Positions 11,157 to 23,367 of a DNA stretch of 64,000 nucleotides are shown in pieces. The first letter of the stretch is position 1; the number at the start of each line of letters is the position of its first letter. This DNA is from Rotaria sordida. Lineage: Eukaryota; Rotifera; Eurotatoria; Philodinida; Philodinidae. The notes beneath the pieces are model-generated. The model saw only the letters and a program-made list of their open reading frames with translations, was not told the origin of the DNA and made no database searches. The stretch is taken from positions 124,001 to 188,000 of the forward strand of contig CAJNOL010000164.1 of NCBI GenBank assembly GCA_905250125.1. Reading direction: 5' to 3'. The position numbers were made by a program, and so were the translations under genes.

Positions 11157-14100
11157 TTTTATTCTACAATAAGAAGAAAAACAAAAAAGAAACGAATAAG
11201 ATACGATATGAACAAACTGTTCTATTTAATATGATATTCATCGATCATATAAAGATAGGTGCCGATCGTCAACTTAATATGGGCGGTAAAGATATAACAA
11301 ACAATTGTATTTGGTCAAGGTCAGCACTCTACACTAATCGTGTCGATCGGTCATTTTTGATTTTTATTTGTCACCAAAAGGAACAATCTTAGAAAGATTA
11401 CGTAAAGTTTTATTGATTATAACCGCTTTATTCTTTTGATCTCTCACGAAGTTACACATGGTCAATCAACAAAAAAAAAAAAAAACACAAACAAGAAAAA
11501 AGAAACTGTCAATAAATGTTAACACCTTTTTCCTTTCATAGAATTTCTTCTTATGACATAAACATTTATCATAATGAAGATTTGTTAATGACATATCTAC
11601 ATAATTAAAAAAATAACATCGTTTGGGAAAAGATGTCATACATTCATCAACTTACTCTAAATACATATACTCCAATATACGTGCCTTTCTCTTCTTTTCT
11701 TTTTCTTTTTTCGTATACTACATGAAAATAAACATTTACTCTATAGATGTAAAATAATTTTCGTACATATATATATATATATTGTTGTCTTTCAATATAT
11801 ATAATTATGAAAAGAGGAAAAAAAAGAAAGAATCGTTTGATCATTATTACGACATAGAAAAGAAAACTTCAGTCTCAAGGAAAAAATAACACAAGACAAA
11901 AGTTCATACTCATTTACATATAAATCTTGTTTCATATATCATGTCGACTGAATTATATGTGCAGATTATTCACAGTTAACAAATTGATTGTTGACTTGTT
12001 CATCGTCAGTTTTCGATGTAAATGAAAGATGAGAGAAAATAGATTCACACATTTTTGTGTTTTTCTTTTATTTTATTAAAAATTTTAAAAAAAATATTCA
12101 TATTCTATTATAATTGTTTCTCACGTTTACATACATTTTCTCGGTCATAAATGTATGTTGAGTATCGAATTTCTATTCCAATGACGACGATGTTTTAATC
12201 AAAGACAAACAAATGTTTAGAACTCTATGCTTTCGTGCTAAATTCAAATCAATCTCTCAAGATTGTGTGTATCTAAGGATATGGATAAGACCAAGGTTCA
12301 ATTTCTATGTACGAACTCAATTTCTCACTGTATTGCATCAATAATCTTTTATATATATGTATTGATCTTCTTTCTGATTGATTTAACTCAAAAAAAAAAT
12401 GAACATTATTCAACTTAAAAAGAATAATTTAATAAAGAATACTTACCAGTGAGTTTGTTTTATTGTTTTCTTTGATAAAAAGAGTATGTATGCCCCAGAG
12501 TACCTCTATGGAAAATGATGATGACGGGAGATGTTTGTTCAACGCTGTATGTTTATATATATGTGTGTCGATTTCCTTCTCTTCTCTCTTACTCTCTCTG
12601 TCTCTCTCTCTATATATATATCACTCTCGCTTAGTCTAGTACATATCTGAGACAAAAGACAGATTTATACGACAAGAGACTCGATATCAATACTACTAAG
12701 AAAGAAAGTCCCTGTTGAGATGAATACTTCGACATGATATTTGATTACTAGCTTCTTTTACCAAGTTATTTTTCATAATGATGAAGATTTCCAGAGACAA
12801 AAATATGTTAACAATAGTGTAACCTTGGAATAGAAAAGACAAAGAACGGATGACATACGACATTCGGATATCATTTTATTCCTAATACTAACATTATCAC
12901 ACATGCTACTATCTATAAGAAAAAACAGTTTCTTCTTCTTTTTTTTTTCTTTGACTTTGAAGATAAATTCTTCTTCGGTATTGTCTGAATAGACATTGTT
13001 CTTTCATCACTCTCTGTCGATCTTAGCTACTGGTAGTTTTAATTGATGTGCATGGTCGACAATAATTATCTATGCCTTTTTTTATGTTTATTATTATTAT
13101 AATTATTATTATTACTATTATTCGTTTTCTTTTTCTAGTAATACTATTAGAATATGAGTGCAACTTATATTGATAACAAGATAGAATGACAGCAATATGT
13201 TCGATATAAAGATGACTTGTTCATTAGCAAAGAACGATTCGTTTCCGAAAGGTCATTAATGATCTATTCCCTCCCTTTTTACTTTCTATCGACAATGATT
13301 AGGGCAATATATTTACTTAGAAGACCTCGTCTCTTTTTTTACTTCTTAAAGAAAGAAATGATCTGTTTATCACTTTCAGGTGAAAAACGATAAAAAAGAA
13401 AAGGTCATAAATACTTGATTTCGAATGTTGGAAACTGATAACTGGTCTTTTCACTTTAACGATGATAATCAGCTCATGAAGCAAACGCAACAACTGAACT
13501 CGAAGATATTCTGATGCTGATTTTTGTATTTTTGTTTTTTGTTTATTAGCATACTACATATGTGTAAAGTCTGCTGATATTTGATTGTCATTGTATCTGT
13601 TTTTGTTTTCATGCTAATGATGATGAAACAGAAGCACAAAACAACAGACGATTTATATAATTATTGCACAAAAAACAGATACAATAATATTGAGGTTGAA
13701 AGGTGACTGGCTAGAAAATGGAAAACAACTGTCTGTATATATTAATACATATAGGTAAACATTTTGGACAAAGAAAATTTCGAAAGTTGAATAACTTCTT
13801 TTGAATTCTTATAATATTAGTTTTTTGAACTGTATAACATTTATATTTCCATTGAAATTTAGTTAGTTGTAAGTGAAATTATATTGTAATCTTTAATTAT
13901 TCTTCTTTTATGGATTATCAATATAGGATATGCATTTTTTTGAACATCAAATTTTTTTATAAACGAAAACAAAAACAACAAATAGAACACATATATTTTG
14001 CAATACTACATGAGAAAAGATAATAATTAAGGAAAATATTGTGACGGTGAGGATGAGCTATCTTGAGGGTGGTATGGATGTGGAATGTGAGATAGAGTCC

Positions 14101-15738
14101 GTCGAGTTGGTCCCGGCCCCGAACCAGATTGGGTCCGAAAATTTTGAACTCGATAGACTTTACCCTACCCATTTCTCAGACGATTCGTCTAAGATATGTG
14201 TAGGATGCACTAGTCATCGAATGCAAAAAACAAACGGTAAAAAGTGTTTCGTATCTTTGAGGCGACTATTATATTCCGATTAGAAAATTTCATTGAAAGT
14301 ATGAAACCATGGTTTGATCAAGTTCGGGTCCGAAAGTTTTGAATTCGGTGGATTTTAGTGAGAGGGCGTGCAAATGTTGATGAGTGTGATAACTGTCTCC
14401 TTATCCTTACCATTGGAATAATTTGTTTCATTTCAATTGACTTATGTCTTGAATAATTTATTGATTGAAACATATTTTCCCCATCAATATGGATAATAAA
14501 TAAATCAATATTTCTCATCAGTTGAATGAAATTGATTGTGTTCTATACTATGATAAATGTTATTAACGAATGTGTTTTCTATAATTTATTTTAAACTATT
14601 CAAGTAATCAAATTTATTTGATTTGGCCTCATTTCATTGAAAAATTAAAATTAATTAATCAATTTTGCTTTTTCATTGACACTTTTTATTCAGTAGTATT
14701 TTATGAAGAAAAATAAATACAATTTTGTATTAAAGAAAGAAATGAGAACATAATTCACTTGTAATTTTTTTTCGAGCAATTGTTTTACTAATCTTTTAAA
14801 ATTATTCGTCTAATGACAAACAACCGTTTTCATATCGTTTCATTAAATTCAGTATTCGTTGATTTCGAAAAATAAATTTTTTATTTTGTGATGGCTTGAT
14901 TAATATTGTTGTCAAGTTGCTTCATGGTAGTCATGTTGAATACATAATTTTTCTTGAATTCATCAATAATTGCATATAAGTTTGGATTTGAGATGGCAAC
15001 AATTGCATTAAGTCGGCGATGTCAGTCCTCTAATCCGGGTGTATGTGGAAGTAGAGAAGTCCAATACCTACACTTACACCCGCAAATCTAAAACATTTTT
15101 CTAGCCTTTCAATTGATGGTAATGTTTGCTTTAAACATGTCGAATAGTATCATTACTGTTTAGTTTACTATTTCCTCTCTAAGGCAAGCTTTCATCAATA
15201 AAATTCTGGAATTGTTTAGAAAAAAAATTCTGTCAACTGAAACAAGAAGATACTAATTTATTCTTATGATTCAAAAGTTGATTTTGACGTACTGATTATT
15301 TCAGACGACTAATTTTATTAAATAAAATAAAATAATCATATCTCTATCTTTATCTTGATATAATGACTCATTCGATAGAATTAAATGTTGTTGTGTAGGT
15401 TTTTTCTTTATTTATATTGAAATTCAAATCTAGCTTTCATTCAACGTTTTCTGTAAGATTAGTTAATCCTTTATAAAGAATGTCAGTAGTTCTAATTCTA
15501 TATTCATGCACCACCTACATTAAAGCTAATGCATGGACTTATATTGCAGTATTCATCTTTTACTAAGCACTTTTAAAATACATAACTTGACCTTGGATCA
15601 TTTTTCATAATATTTTTGATCGATTAAAATGAATAAATATTTCGTGTTGATTCATATCCAATTTCACTACATATATAATATGTATTTTTTTATTTTGATG
15701 AAAAACGTTGATTGCTAACTTATTTAACGGATACTCCT
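11157..15738. other. Long gene-free interval between Wnt and the protease
   Basis: No supported exon was found. It contains (AT)n and (ATT)n tracts (about 12600-12620 and 13085-13130). A more G+C-rich fragment at about 14095-14350 carries two copies of a GGGTCCGAAAxTTTTGAA-type motif. An imperfect inverted repeat lies at about 15036-15093 (CGGGTGTATGTGGAAGTA against the complement of TACCTACACTTACACCCG). The Wnt promoter should lie at the left end. Confidence 0.5.
14095..14360. repeat. Fragment of a dispersed GGGTCCGAAA(A/G)TTTTGAA repeat
   Basis: The motif GGGTCCGAAAATTTTGAACT at about 14130 recurs as GGGTCCGAAAGTTTTGAATT near 14325. Related TTTTCGGACCC/GGATCCG blocks occur again at about 25580-25760, inside the Mutator-like element. 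I take these as remnants of one repeat family. Confidence 0.4.
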
Positions 15739-16987
15739 ATGTTTGAAAACATGTTTTTCATTACAATATTATTAATTCAATTGAACATTGGTGTATTCAG
15801 TCAAAGTATATTTGATCCTTCAACATTTAAACAATCTGAATGTTCAGACAATAATCAATGGACAGTTTGGTTTGATACATATGATCCAAGTATAACACAA
15901 GGTGAATTTGAAATTACTAATAATATTCAACAAAAATTTCCCTTATACATGTGTCCCTCACCAATTGCTATTGAAGTAATTATAAAAAATGATTTAGTTT
16001 TTAATTAAAAAATCAATACAATGGTTTTAATGTGTTTTTTTTTAGGGTCAAACTTTAAAAGGTGAAAATCCAACTCAAACTAGTGATATATTTCGTATCA
16101 CTATCAAAGATGGGTTTTTATGTTTAAATCAACAAGTAAATGGTTTTAAGGACAAATTATGCAATGATTATAAAGTACGTTATTGTTGTCCGAAAGCAGC
16201 TATTGGACAAACATTAGCAACAACATCACCATCAATACCAACAGCTAACAATTGTGGTCGTCAATCAATTACTCCATCAACTCAACGTATTGTTGGGGGT
16301 GTTGAAGCAATTCCACATTCATGGCCATGGATTGTTTCTTTACAATTACGTGATCATTTTTGTGGTGGTGCTTTGATTGATACACGTCATGTGCTCACAG
16401 CTGCTCATTGTTTGACGTCAGTTAGTAGCAGTCAAATTCGAATCATTGCTGGTTTACATGAACGAACAAATCTAAATACAGGACGTACACAAAATATTGG
16501 TGTATCACGTATATTTACACATGAACAATATAGTACAGTTAATCAAGCTCATGATATTGCTATTCTTCGTTTATCTCAACCAGTTCAATTAAATGAATAT
16601 GTTCGTTTAATTTGTTTACCTGGAGCCGATCCACAAGAATCGGCAACAGTAACTGTAGCTGGATGGGGAACAGTAAATAAAAATAGTGTATTAGCAACTC
16701 ATCTTCGACAAGTTTCAATTAAAGTTACAAATGCTCAAGCAAGTACAGCATATTCAAATTATTTTAATGTTCAACGACAAATTGGTGCAGGTATACCAAA
16801 TTTAGGTGGTAAAGATAGTTGTCAAGGTGATAGTGGTGGTCCTTTGATGTATAATAATAATGGACAATGGTATTTATCAGGTGTAGTTAGTTTTGGTACT
16901 GACTGTGCTCTTCCAAATTATCCAGGTGTTTATACACGTACAAGTGCTTATTTGAGTTGGATTCAAAGTAAAATCAATTCGAATTAA
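15739..16987 (+). CDS. Secreted WxxW-domain / trypsin-like serine protease
   Basis: Exons 15739-15975 and 16046-16987 (70-nt intron) encode 392 residues. The first ATG leads a signal peptide (MFFITILLIQLNIGVFS). Residues about 35-130 form a Cys-rich domain starting WTVWFDTYDP and ending DYKVRYCCP, matching the mucin WxxW domain pattern. A Thr/Ser/Pro linker leads to the activation site R160-IVGG. The catalytic triad is H200 (TAAHC), D249 (DIAIL) and S342 (GDSGGP). D336, six residues before the serine, predicts cleavage after Arg/Lys. The usual CAG cysteine before the active site is Gly here (QIGAG), and its partner about 20 residues earlier is also absent, so this disulfide looks lost as a pair. 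It is probably a secreted zymogen bound to mucus or matrix; that role is inference. Confidence 0.9.
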
Positions 16988-17760
16988 AGAAAATAATAAG
17001 AACATTAATTTACCATGACTTTCTTATTGTGAATTTTTCATATATAACACTTGTATGCGTGTGTTATATAGAATGCTTTTTTTTTTAATCAAAAAAAAAA
17101 GAAACCTACAGAAATTTATTGACGCGTATGAATACACATCACTAATCATTGATGAACAATAAGTAATAATATCGACTATCATTTGTCTTTTTTCTTTTTC
17201 CTTTTGAGAATCAAACAAATACTAATCAGCGAATGTAAATAGGAAAAATGCTTGAATTCTATTTATTCAATATTCAGAAGTTAGCATCAAGTCATCGATC
17301 TTGATTTGTGTATTCATTAGTGTTTGATTGCTTCTTTCTATGAAAAAAAAACAATCATGTGTTGATCAACCATTTATATATATTTCAAAGCAATAACTTC
17401 TACGCATTGAATTTATATTTCAAGGTTTGGAATAGTTTTGTTCAAAATAGACAAGAGCAAGTAATAATTATTTTGATTTTCTTTCTTTTGATTATTGAAT
17501 AATAAAAAAAAGAAGAACAAGAAAAATAAATTTTTAATTAAGAATGATCTATTTCTTGAATGCATTTTATCATATTACAACAAGAAATAGAATAAAACTC
17601 AATGAAAAGAAAAAAAGACAGAGAAAAAGTACTAGGTCAAATGTAAAAGAGAAGAAAGAGAGAGAGAGAGCTATAGAAATATATATATATATATATATGT
17701 ATGCATGTGCTACGTTGCTAACAAAAAACATGGATAATTTTTTGTTGATAGAAAGAAGAT
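16988..17760. other. Spacer; no gene seen
   Basis: A+T-rich, with a GA-rich and (AT)n tract at about 17650-17700. An 80-codon open frame at 17544-17786 is low-complexity and runs into the next gene's first exon in another frame. Confidence 0.4.
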
Positions 17761-18143
17761 ATGGCGATCGTTTTCATAACTACTGACGTTAATCGTGTTT
17801 CCTTACCAATGGTAAAAAATCGATCATTAAAAAAAAACAATATTATCGTTTATTATTTATATTTATTCAATAGGATTATCTGGCAGCAAATTCAAATAAC
17901 TTATCAACTTTATATGTTAAGAGTGAAAGTTCATTTACACTTCATTATGCTATAATACCTTATGTTGGTTTAATATCTTTAATAATTACAGTTTGGCTTC
18001 TCGTTTATCTTTCAACAGTATTTTCACGCCGTTATAATCTTAAAAATGAGCATCGTCAAGTAGCTTCTCTTTACCTAACACAAGCTACTACTTATGCTGG
18101 TGGACACGAAGCGTCAACTGTAATATCACGGGACGACGTATGA
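17761..18143 (+). CDS. Small single-pass membrane protein, 106 residues (unrecognised)
   Basis: Exons 17761-17811 and 17874-18143 are joined by a 62-nt GT-AG intron in phase 0. The protein starts MAIVFITTDVNRVSLPM and ends VISRDDV. A hydrophobic span (IIPYVGLISLIITVWLLVYL, about residues 44-63) is followed by SRRYN, so the basic C-terminal side should face the cytosol. The N-terminal side carries two NxS/T-type sites. There is no cleavable signal, which suits a type III topology. The cytoplasmic stretch EHRQVASLYLTQATTYAGGH looks ordered and would be the part to search with. I do not recognise the family. Codon use and the clean splice junction support a real gene, but an upstream in-frame exon cannot be excluded. 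Confidence 0.6.
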
Positions 18144-21100
18144 CACTGTCAATCATGTCAAAGTGTTGGTAGTTTGACCATGATAAAAATGAAGTAACGT
18201 TTGACGAGAGATGACAGCGGGTTAATGACTCTATCATGCAATATGCTTTTTTGTGATTGTTTTCTGCTTATATTTTTATGTTCTGTTTTTTTTCTCTTTT
18301 GGTTCGTTTTTTTTGCATATTTGCACGAAGATTATACGCAAATACACATATATGCATATGAATATGATTCTATTATATATAATCATCATAACAAAAACAA
18401 AAAATATACACGTTCCCTTGAGATTTGTTTTCATAGCAAATTGACTTCACAAATGAACAATTTTATTACTAGCGTCACTTAATACATCATTATGGACAAT
18501 ATGATTTCCAAATTATGAATGAAAATAATAGACTTCAAGAATTATATTTCACAATATAGATATGTTATAATATTAATACACTCAAGCCTGCTATATGAAA
18601 TTGTACGTAAAGCTAAATATGTAGGTTAAAAAAGAAACTTTCATAACACAAAACAAGAAACAAATGATTAATATAATAATGTGGAATAGACAATATGAAA
18701 GTGTAAGAAGAAAAAAAAAGAGTACAGAATAAATATAATCAATTGACTATACACTTATGTTCAAGATATGGCAAAAATTAAATGGTAAATCATTCATAGA
18801 GTTGTCATCTTCATTGCTTGTGTGCTATTCCATTTTTTTAGAACAAATATCAACAACATCAACTCATTTACTATTTTATGACAAGCAAAAAGTTCAGCTG
18901 GGTTTATTAAATAAGATTGATGAAGTTGGTAATATGACACGTAGACAAGTAGTTCTCTTAGTTTAGTTCCATGCTATCAAAATTCCCTGAACCTATCATA
19001 TCAATTCTTTGATATTCCAACAAAAGAATTCATATTGTTTTATTTAATGATTAGTTACCTTTATATTACATTGTCTTTTTTTTCACTTTTGAGATTTTGA
19101 AAAGTGAAATTATGTTCAAAGTGATATGAAATAAAAAATATATTCAATTACTGAAATCCGCTCTTCTTTATCATTTAACATGGAGAAATTTATTATTATT
19201 ATTCTTTTCTTGGTGGAACATGGTCTTCAAACAAAGTCATTGTATTCTAAGGACATAATATTCAATTATATTCTATTTGACGATATTAAAAAATATTTGA
19301 GCCAAATTTATCTTTATTTTTAGCTGCTGCAGATATTTGTAATACTACTTTGGGATACTTAACTATAGATATCAATATAAAATCATTTACTATTGCAGTA
19401 AGTTAGCAAAAATTGCGACAAATATTATTGAAATTTTCTCTTATTACTATTTATCTTATAAGATCATCTTCAGCTAGATATTGAAACAGTCCAAACAACA
19501 ATTAATAGTCTTTTATGGTGATAAACAAAATGTGCAAAGACTAAAATACGTTTTTAATATTCTATTATTATTATCATTAATATTCTCATTCAAATGTCAA
19601 CTAAGTCTCCCGATGTATCATTGAAAATACTTGGCTATAGTACTTATATTCGGCAAGACTTTATCGAATGTGATCAATCAAAAACTTATTAATTACAAGC
19701 AATACTTACTACTGATCTCGGCTGTTATTACATCATTATAAACATTTATATTGGTGTTTTAATGTCCAAGTATGTCTGTTTGTATTTTTCTTCAAGAAAT
19801 AAAATGATTCATGTTTTTAAACCTCAGATGACTATGAAAAGTATTCGTGATCGTTGTAGATCCTTGCAGGACAGTCCCAAATCTCGAAAAATCTCATTTG
19901 TCCTGCCCCACAGAACATTTGGGATCGGGACATTTTGAAAATAAAACGGGATGAAACAAACGAGGTTCGGAGCTACACAAAAATTTTCAGGAGAGAACTA
20001 ACGAAATTCGAGACTCAAAAAAAGTTTGTTCTGCCGAATTCTAGATCGATGGTAATATGACTTGTTTTTGACTCTTCAAATAACATTAATCAGTGATACT
20101 GACGATAAAGAACGAACTCATATTGTTCAAGTCGATCTATTTATCCTAGTGCATATGGTCTAACAATGTACATAAGCATTGAATGAATTAAGAAGTGATC
20201 CTATTCGAAGAATTATACAAAAATTTTGATGATCATTGGTTACTATGAATAGCAATCTGTCATCATGACACTAGTGCAACAAAGATTTTATTCTTTTTTC
20301 AATAGTTTATATCCTTTGTCATACACACGATATGTCAACAGAAAATAAATTTAGATGATCAAAAACGTAACTATAAACATGAAAACATAAAATTCTTTCA
20401 CCATGTGAACATATCAAATAATTGAAGGAAAGTTACTTGTAAGTTTGAGAAAAGAAGTCTTTTTATTTGTATATAATTTAATGAAATTATGAACATCAAA
20501 AAAAAAAAAGAACGTATACTCATTAATTTTACATGAAAGTCGTAAGCACAACGGAACATCAAGTAAAACAATAAAAAATACCTCGTTTTTTTGCTTTGTT
20601 TTAAAATGTATCATGCTGATTATATATTAATTACAACTGATAATTCTTTTAATGACATTTGAATATTGAATCATAGCATTGATGTGAACTGTACCATGGT
20701 TTGCTAAGATTCTTCTATGATTATAGATGATCGAATTAGAATGTGAAATTTATTAAAGGTGTTGCCTTTGTAGAATCATTTCTTTAACCATGTAGTTGAG
20801 TTTTTTGTTGGCAAAAGATTTTTGTATAAATTAAGTATTAGTATTTCATTTTTTCAAGCGATAATTGTAATATTTATAGTCATTGATTGTGTAGGTTTTT
20901 TGTGAATTCACATTACGTCAAAACTCATGAAAATCAATGACAAACCGTCAGAAAATCTAACTCTGAATTATTAGAATCATTTTTTAAATCATTCATAAAA
21001 GCTGTTCAATTTGGTTAACCTAAACGTAAGACTTTTTGTAATCAGACTGAACGATAGTTTAACTAATCTTCGAAAATTTTGTTTTTGACTAGCGAAGTCA

Positions 21101-22240
21101 ATATATTTTCCTGAAGTGAAATTTATGATTCATAAAGTTCTTTATCACTAGTTCTTATAGTCATGAGTGATTTGAAAAGTTCTACAAATAGCTGCATTGA
21201 GTAAAAAACCTAGAGAAAAGTGAGAAATCAATTCATATTATAATGAGAACAGTTGACTAAGACACTTACTAAGTGTTCAGTTCTAGCGTATCATTAAATT
21301 TGATATTAAATCGTTCACATCATTAGCATATTGTTAAGTATGATGTGGATTTCACGTCAATCGTAGTGATCCATTCGGGACATGAAAGTATTTAAATGCA
21401 ACTCAAAAAATGAGAAAAATGTTTTTATTATAATCATCACTTCTTCGTATGCATTATCATTTGTGAACATCAGTTCGTCACAATATTTGCTGTCTTAGAT
21501 AACTTGGTATGATATTTTAACAATTTTCTCTATTCTGTAGACTAGAGAAAAATCCAGGGTTCAACATAATGACTGAGCGTATGCATGTCTGTTCATACAT
21601 TGAATTATTAACAAGTGAATGCCTCGACAGAAAAGGGTGAAAAATACACGAGTTAGAAAAATATCGGTCTATATCGACAAATATACGAAAACAAAAACTT
21701 GTTAGCGTAAGTCCTTTGAAGCTGAACTGTAGAAGCCACACGTCTTCTTTGGTTTCAGTATGCCAATACAAAATATACAAAGTGTAAATCTCTAAAAGAC
21801 AATAGTCTTTTATCAACGATAATTGATTGTTAGCAAATGCTATGTCTTTTTTATATCTACATTGCGAACAGAAATTTTGTTGTTGTTATTCGCTTGATAT
21901 TTATTAGCTTTTTCTTTTTTACTTCATTTTCATAATCTATTATTATTAGTCTAACCACTGATTTAATGGACAAATAAACCTGTTGCATACATCCGTCACA
22001 TTTCCAGCAGATTTTATCGATTTATTATGTACCTTGATGAAGTCAGGAATACTGATGTTGATTATTTCCGAAAGTGAAAAACTGATCAGTTCCTACTTTT
22101 GTGTTGGTTGTATGACAACTGTAGGAAAATGAAAACTTCATCTTTGGTATCTATCATGTAATCATTTATCGGCACAAAAATTAGAAACTGCATTATTTAG
22201 AATATTGCAAAACGTATTTCAGCCATTTAAATTTCAAGGA
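18144..22240. other. Gene-poor interval with possible decayed exons
   Basis: No intact gene. Besides the exon-like remnants at 18757-19760, a C/G-richer fragment near 19865-20045 repeats CGGGA and TTTGGGA-like words, which suggests an old transposon fragment. The rest is A+T-rich and unremarkable. Confidence 0.4.
18757..19760 (+). pseudogene. Possible decayed multi-exon gene (unrecognised)
   Basis: A 69-codon open frame (18757-18966) contains a coding-looking stretch, THLLFYDKQKVQLGLL. It is followed at about 19323-19397 by an exon-like block bounded by AG and GTAAGT (AADICNTTLGYLTIDINIK). Further on, at about 19607-19755, are readable stretches such as SPDVSLKILGYSTYIRQDF that break at stop codons. 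The pieces could not be joined into one frame, and I recognise no family. It is a weak candidate for a relic. Confidence 0.25.
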
Positions 22241-22247
22241 TGGGTCC

Positions 22248-22267
22248 AGAAGATTCTAGAATCTTCT
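22248..22267. promoter_or_regulatory. Perfect four-unit heat-shock-element-like palindrome
   Basis: AGAAGATTCTAGAATCTTCT is its own reverse complement and reads as four contiguous alternating units, nGAAn-nTTCn-nGAAn-nTTCn, the consensus for HSF binding. No gene starts nearby: the flanking α/β-hydrolase gene ends over 1 kb away and is on the other strand. It may belong to a decayed mobile element spanning about 22240-23240. Function is inference. Confidence 0.4.
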
Positions 22268-23240
22268 AAGTTTTGTTATTAATGTCGTTCAGCACCTTTA
22301 ATCCCAGTCGCTAAAGTCTGTAATGGATGAGGAAGCTACACAACTTCGACCTAAGGAACTTCCCTTCATTTCCCGAGTTTCTCTGTAACGGCTCGGTGAA
22401 AAATGATGGAACTTTCAAGGCAAATAAATCTGAATAAATAGAGCACAAGTTGTCATAGACTTAAAATTTTCAAATTTTTTCTTCAGGAGGATATGGAGAA
22501 TGCAAAGGCCAAAAATGGTTAGAAGTTTCAACTTTCCCCTGTCCCTATTGCAAAACTTTATGCTTCATTTTTTCGAGCTACAAATTTTTTTATGACAACT
22601 AGGATCAAAGCGGAGTGTGTGCTTCCTTTTCTTTCAAAAAATATCGTTCCTAGAGCTCAGAAAAAACAAAATACTGGAAGCACCGTCAAAAAAAAGTGTT
22701 TTTTCTCAATGGTTCTAATTTTTTAAAGGCTGCCGAACTTCATAGGAATAACATTTCGAAGAAAAAGAGAACCACGCACCCCACTATGATCAAGTACCCA
22801 TAAAAAATATGATCCCGACCGGACGCACCGTGTGGGAAAAAAGAACGAAAACTAAATCAATTTTTTGTTCAAAAATTTATTTTGAGGAAAGCACAAAACA
22901 AACTTCTTTGTATTCATCAGGACTTTTTTTCTCTCCAACTAAAGTGATCGAAAACTGACCGTGTTAGAGGTACATGACTCATGCTCTCAGCATCTTTGGA
23001 ATGAGAAATATTCATTTTCATTAAGAGAATTTTGCATACAGAGAATAATCGCAGTGCAAGTTTTTCTGTTGAGGATTTTGAGAGTTTGGTTTAATAAAAG
23101 TATTAACTAACAACAAAGAGTCCTCATTTATATGGCATTTGACAGAGGATATTTCAAAGTTATATTAGCGATAAAAAATCGAAAATCGAAAAAACTTTCA
23201 TTTTAACATCGGAAAATGAGGACTGACGGTCCCCTTAAAG
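22268..23240. other. Non-coding stretch, probably an old transposon fragment
   Basis: Base composition is less A+T-rich than the surroundings, but there are no open frames of length. No terminal repeats could be defined. Called a likely repeat fragment on composition alone. Confidence 0.3.
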
Positions 23241-23367
23241 CTTAAAGTTATTATTTTCTTTGAAAATATACGTGAGTTCTATAAGAAACGCGCAAGTAAT
23301 TTTTGTAGATAAATAATAAATAAAAAAAACAAATTAATGTTCAAAGAAATAAAGAAATCTGCGATTA

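Noticed and set aside
11114..11392. A 92-codon plus-strand open frame at the Wnt start
   Set aside because: It overlaps the Wnt signal-peptide exon in antisense and is Lys/Asn-rich by composition only.
15030..15095. Imperfect inverted repeat around CGGGTGTATGTGG, considered as a structured RNA or tRNA
   Set aside because: No tRNA arms or T-loop consensus were found, and the stem has several mismatches over a short loop.
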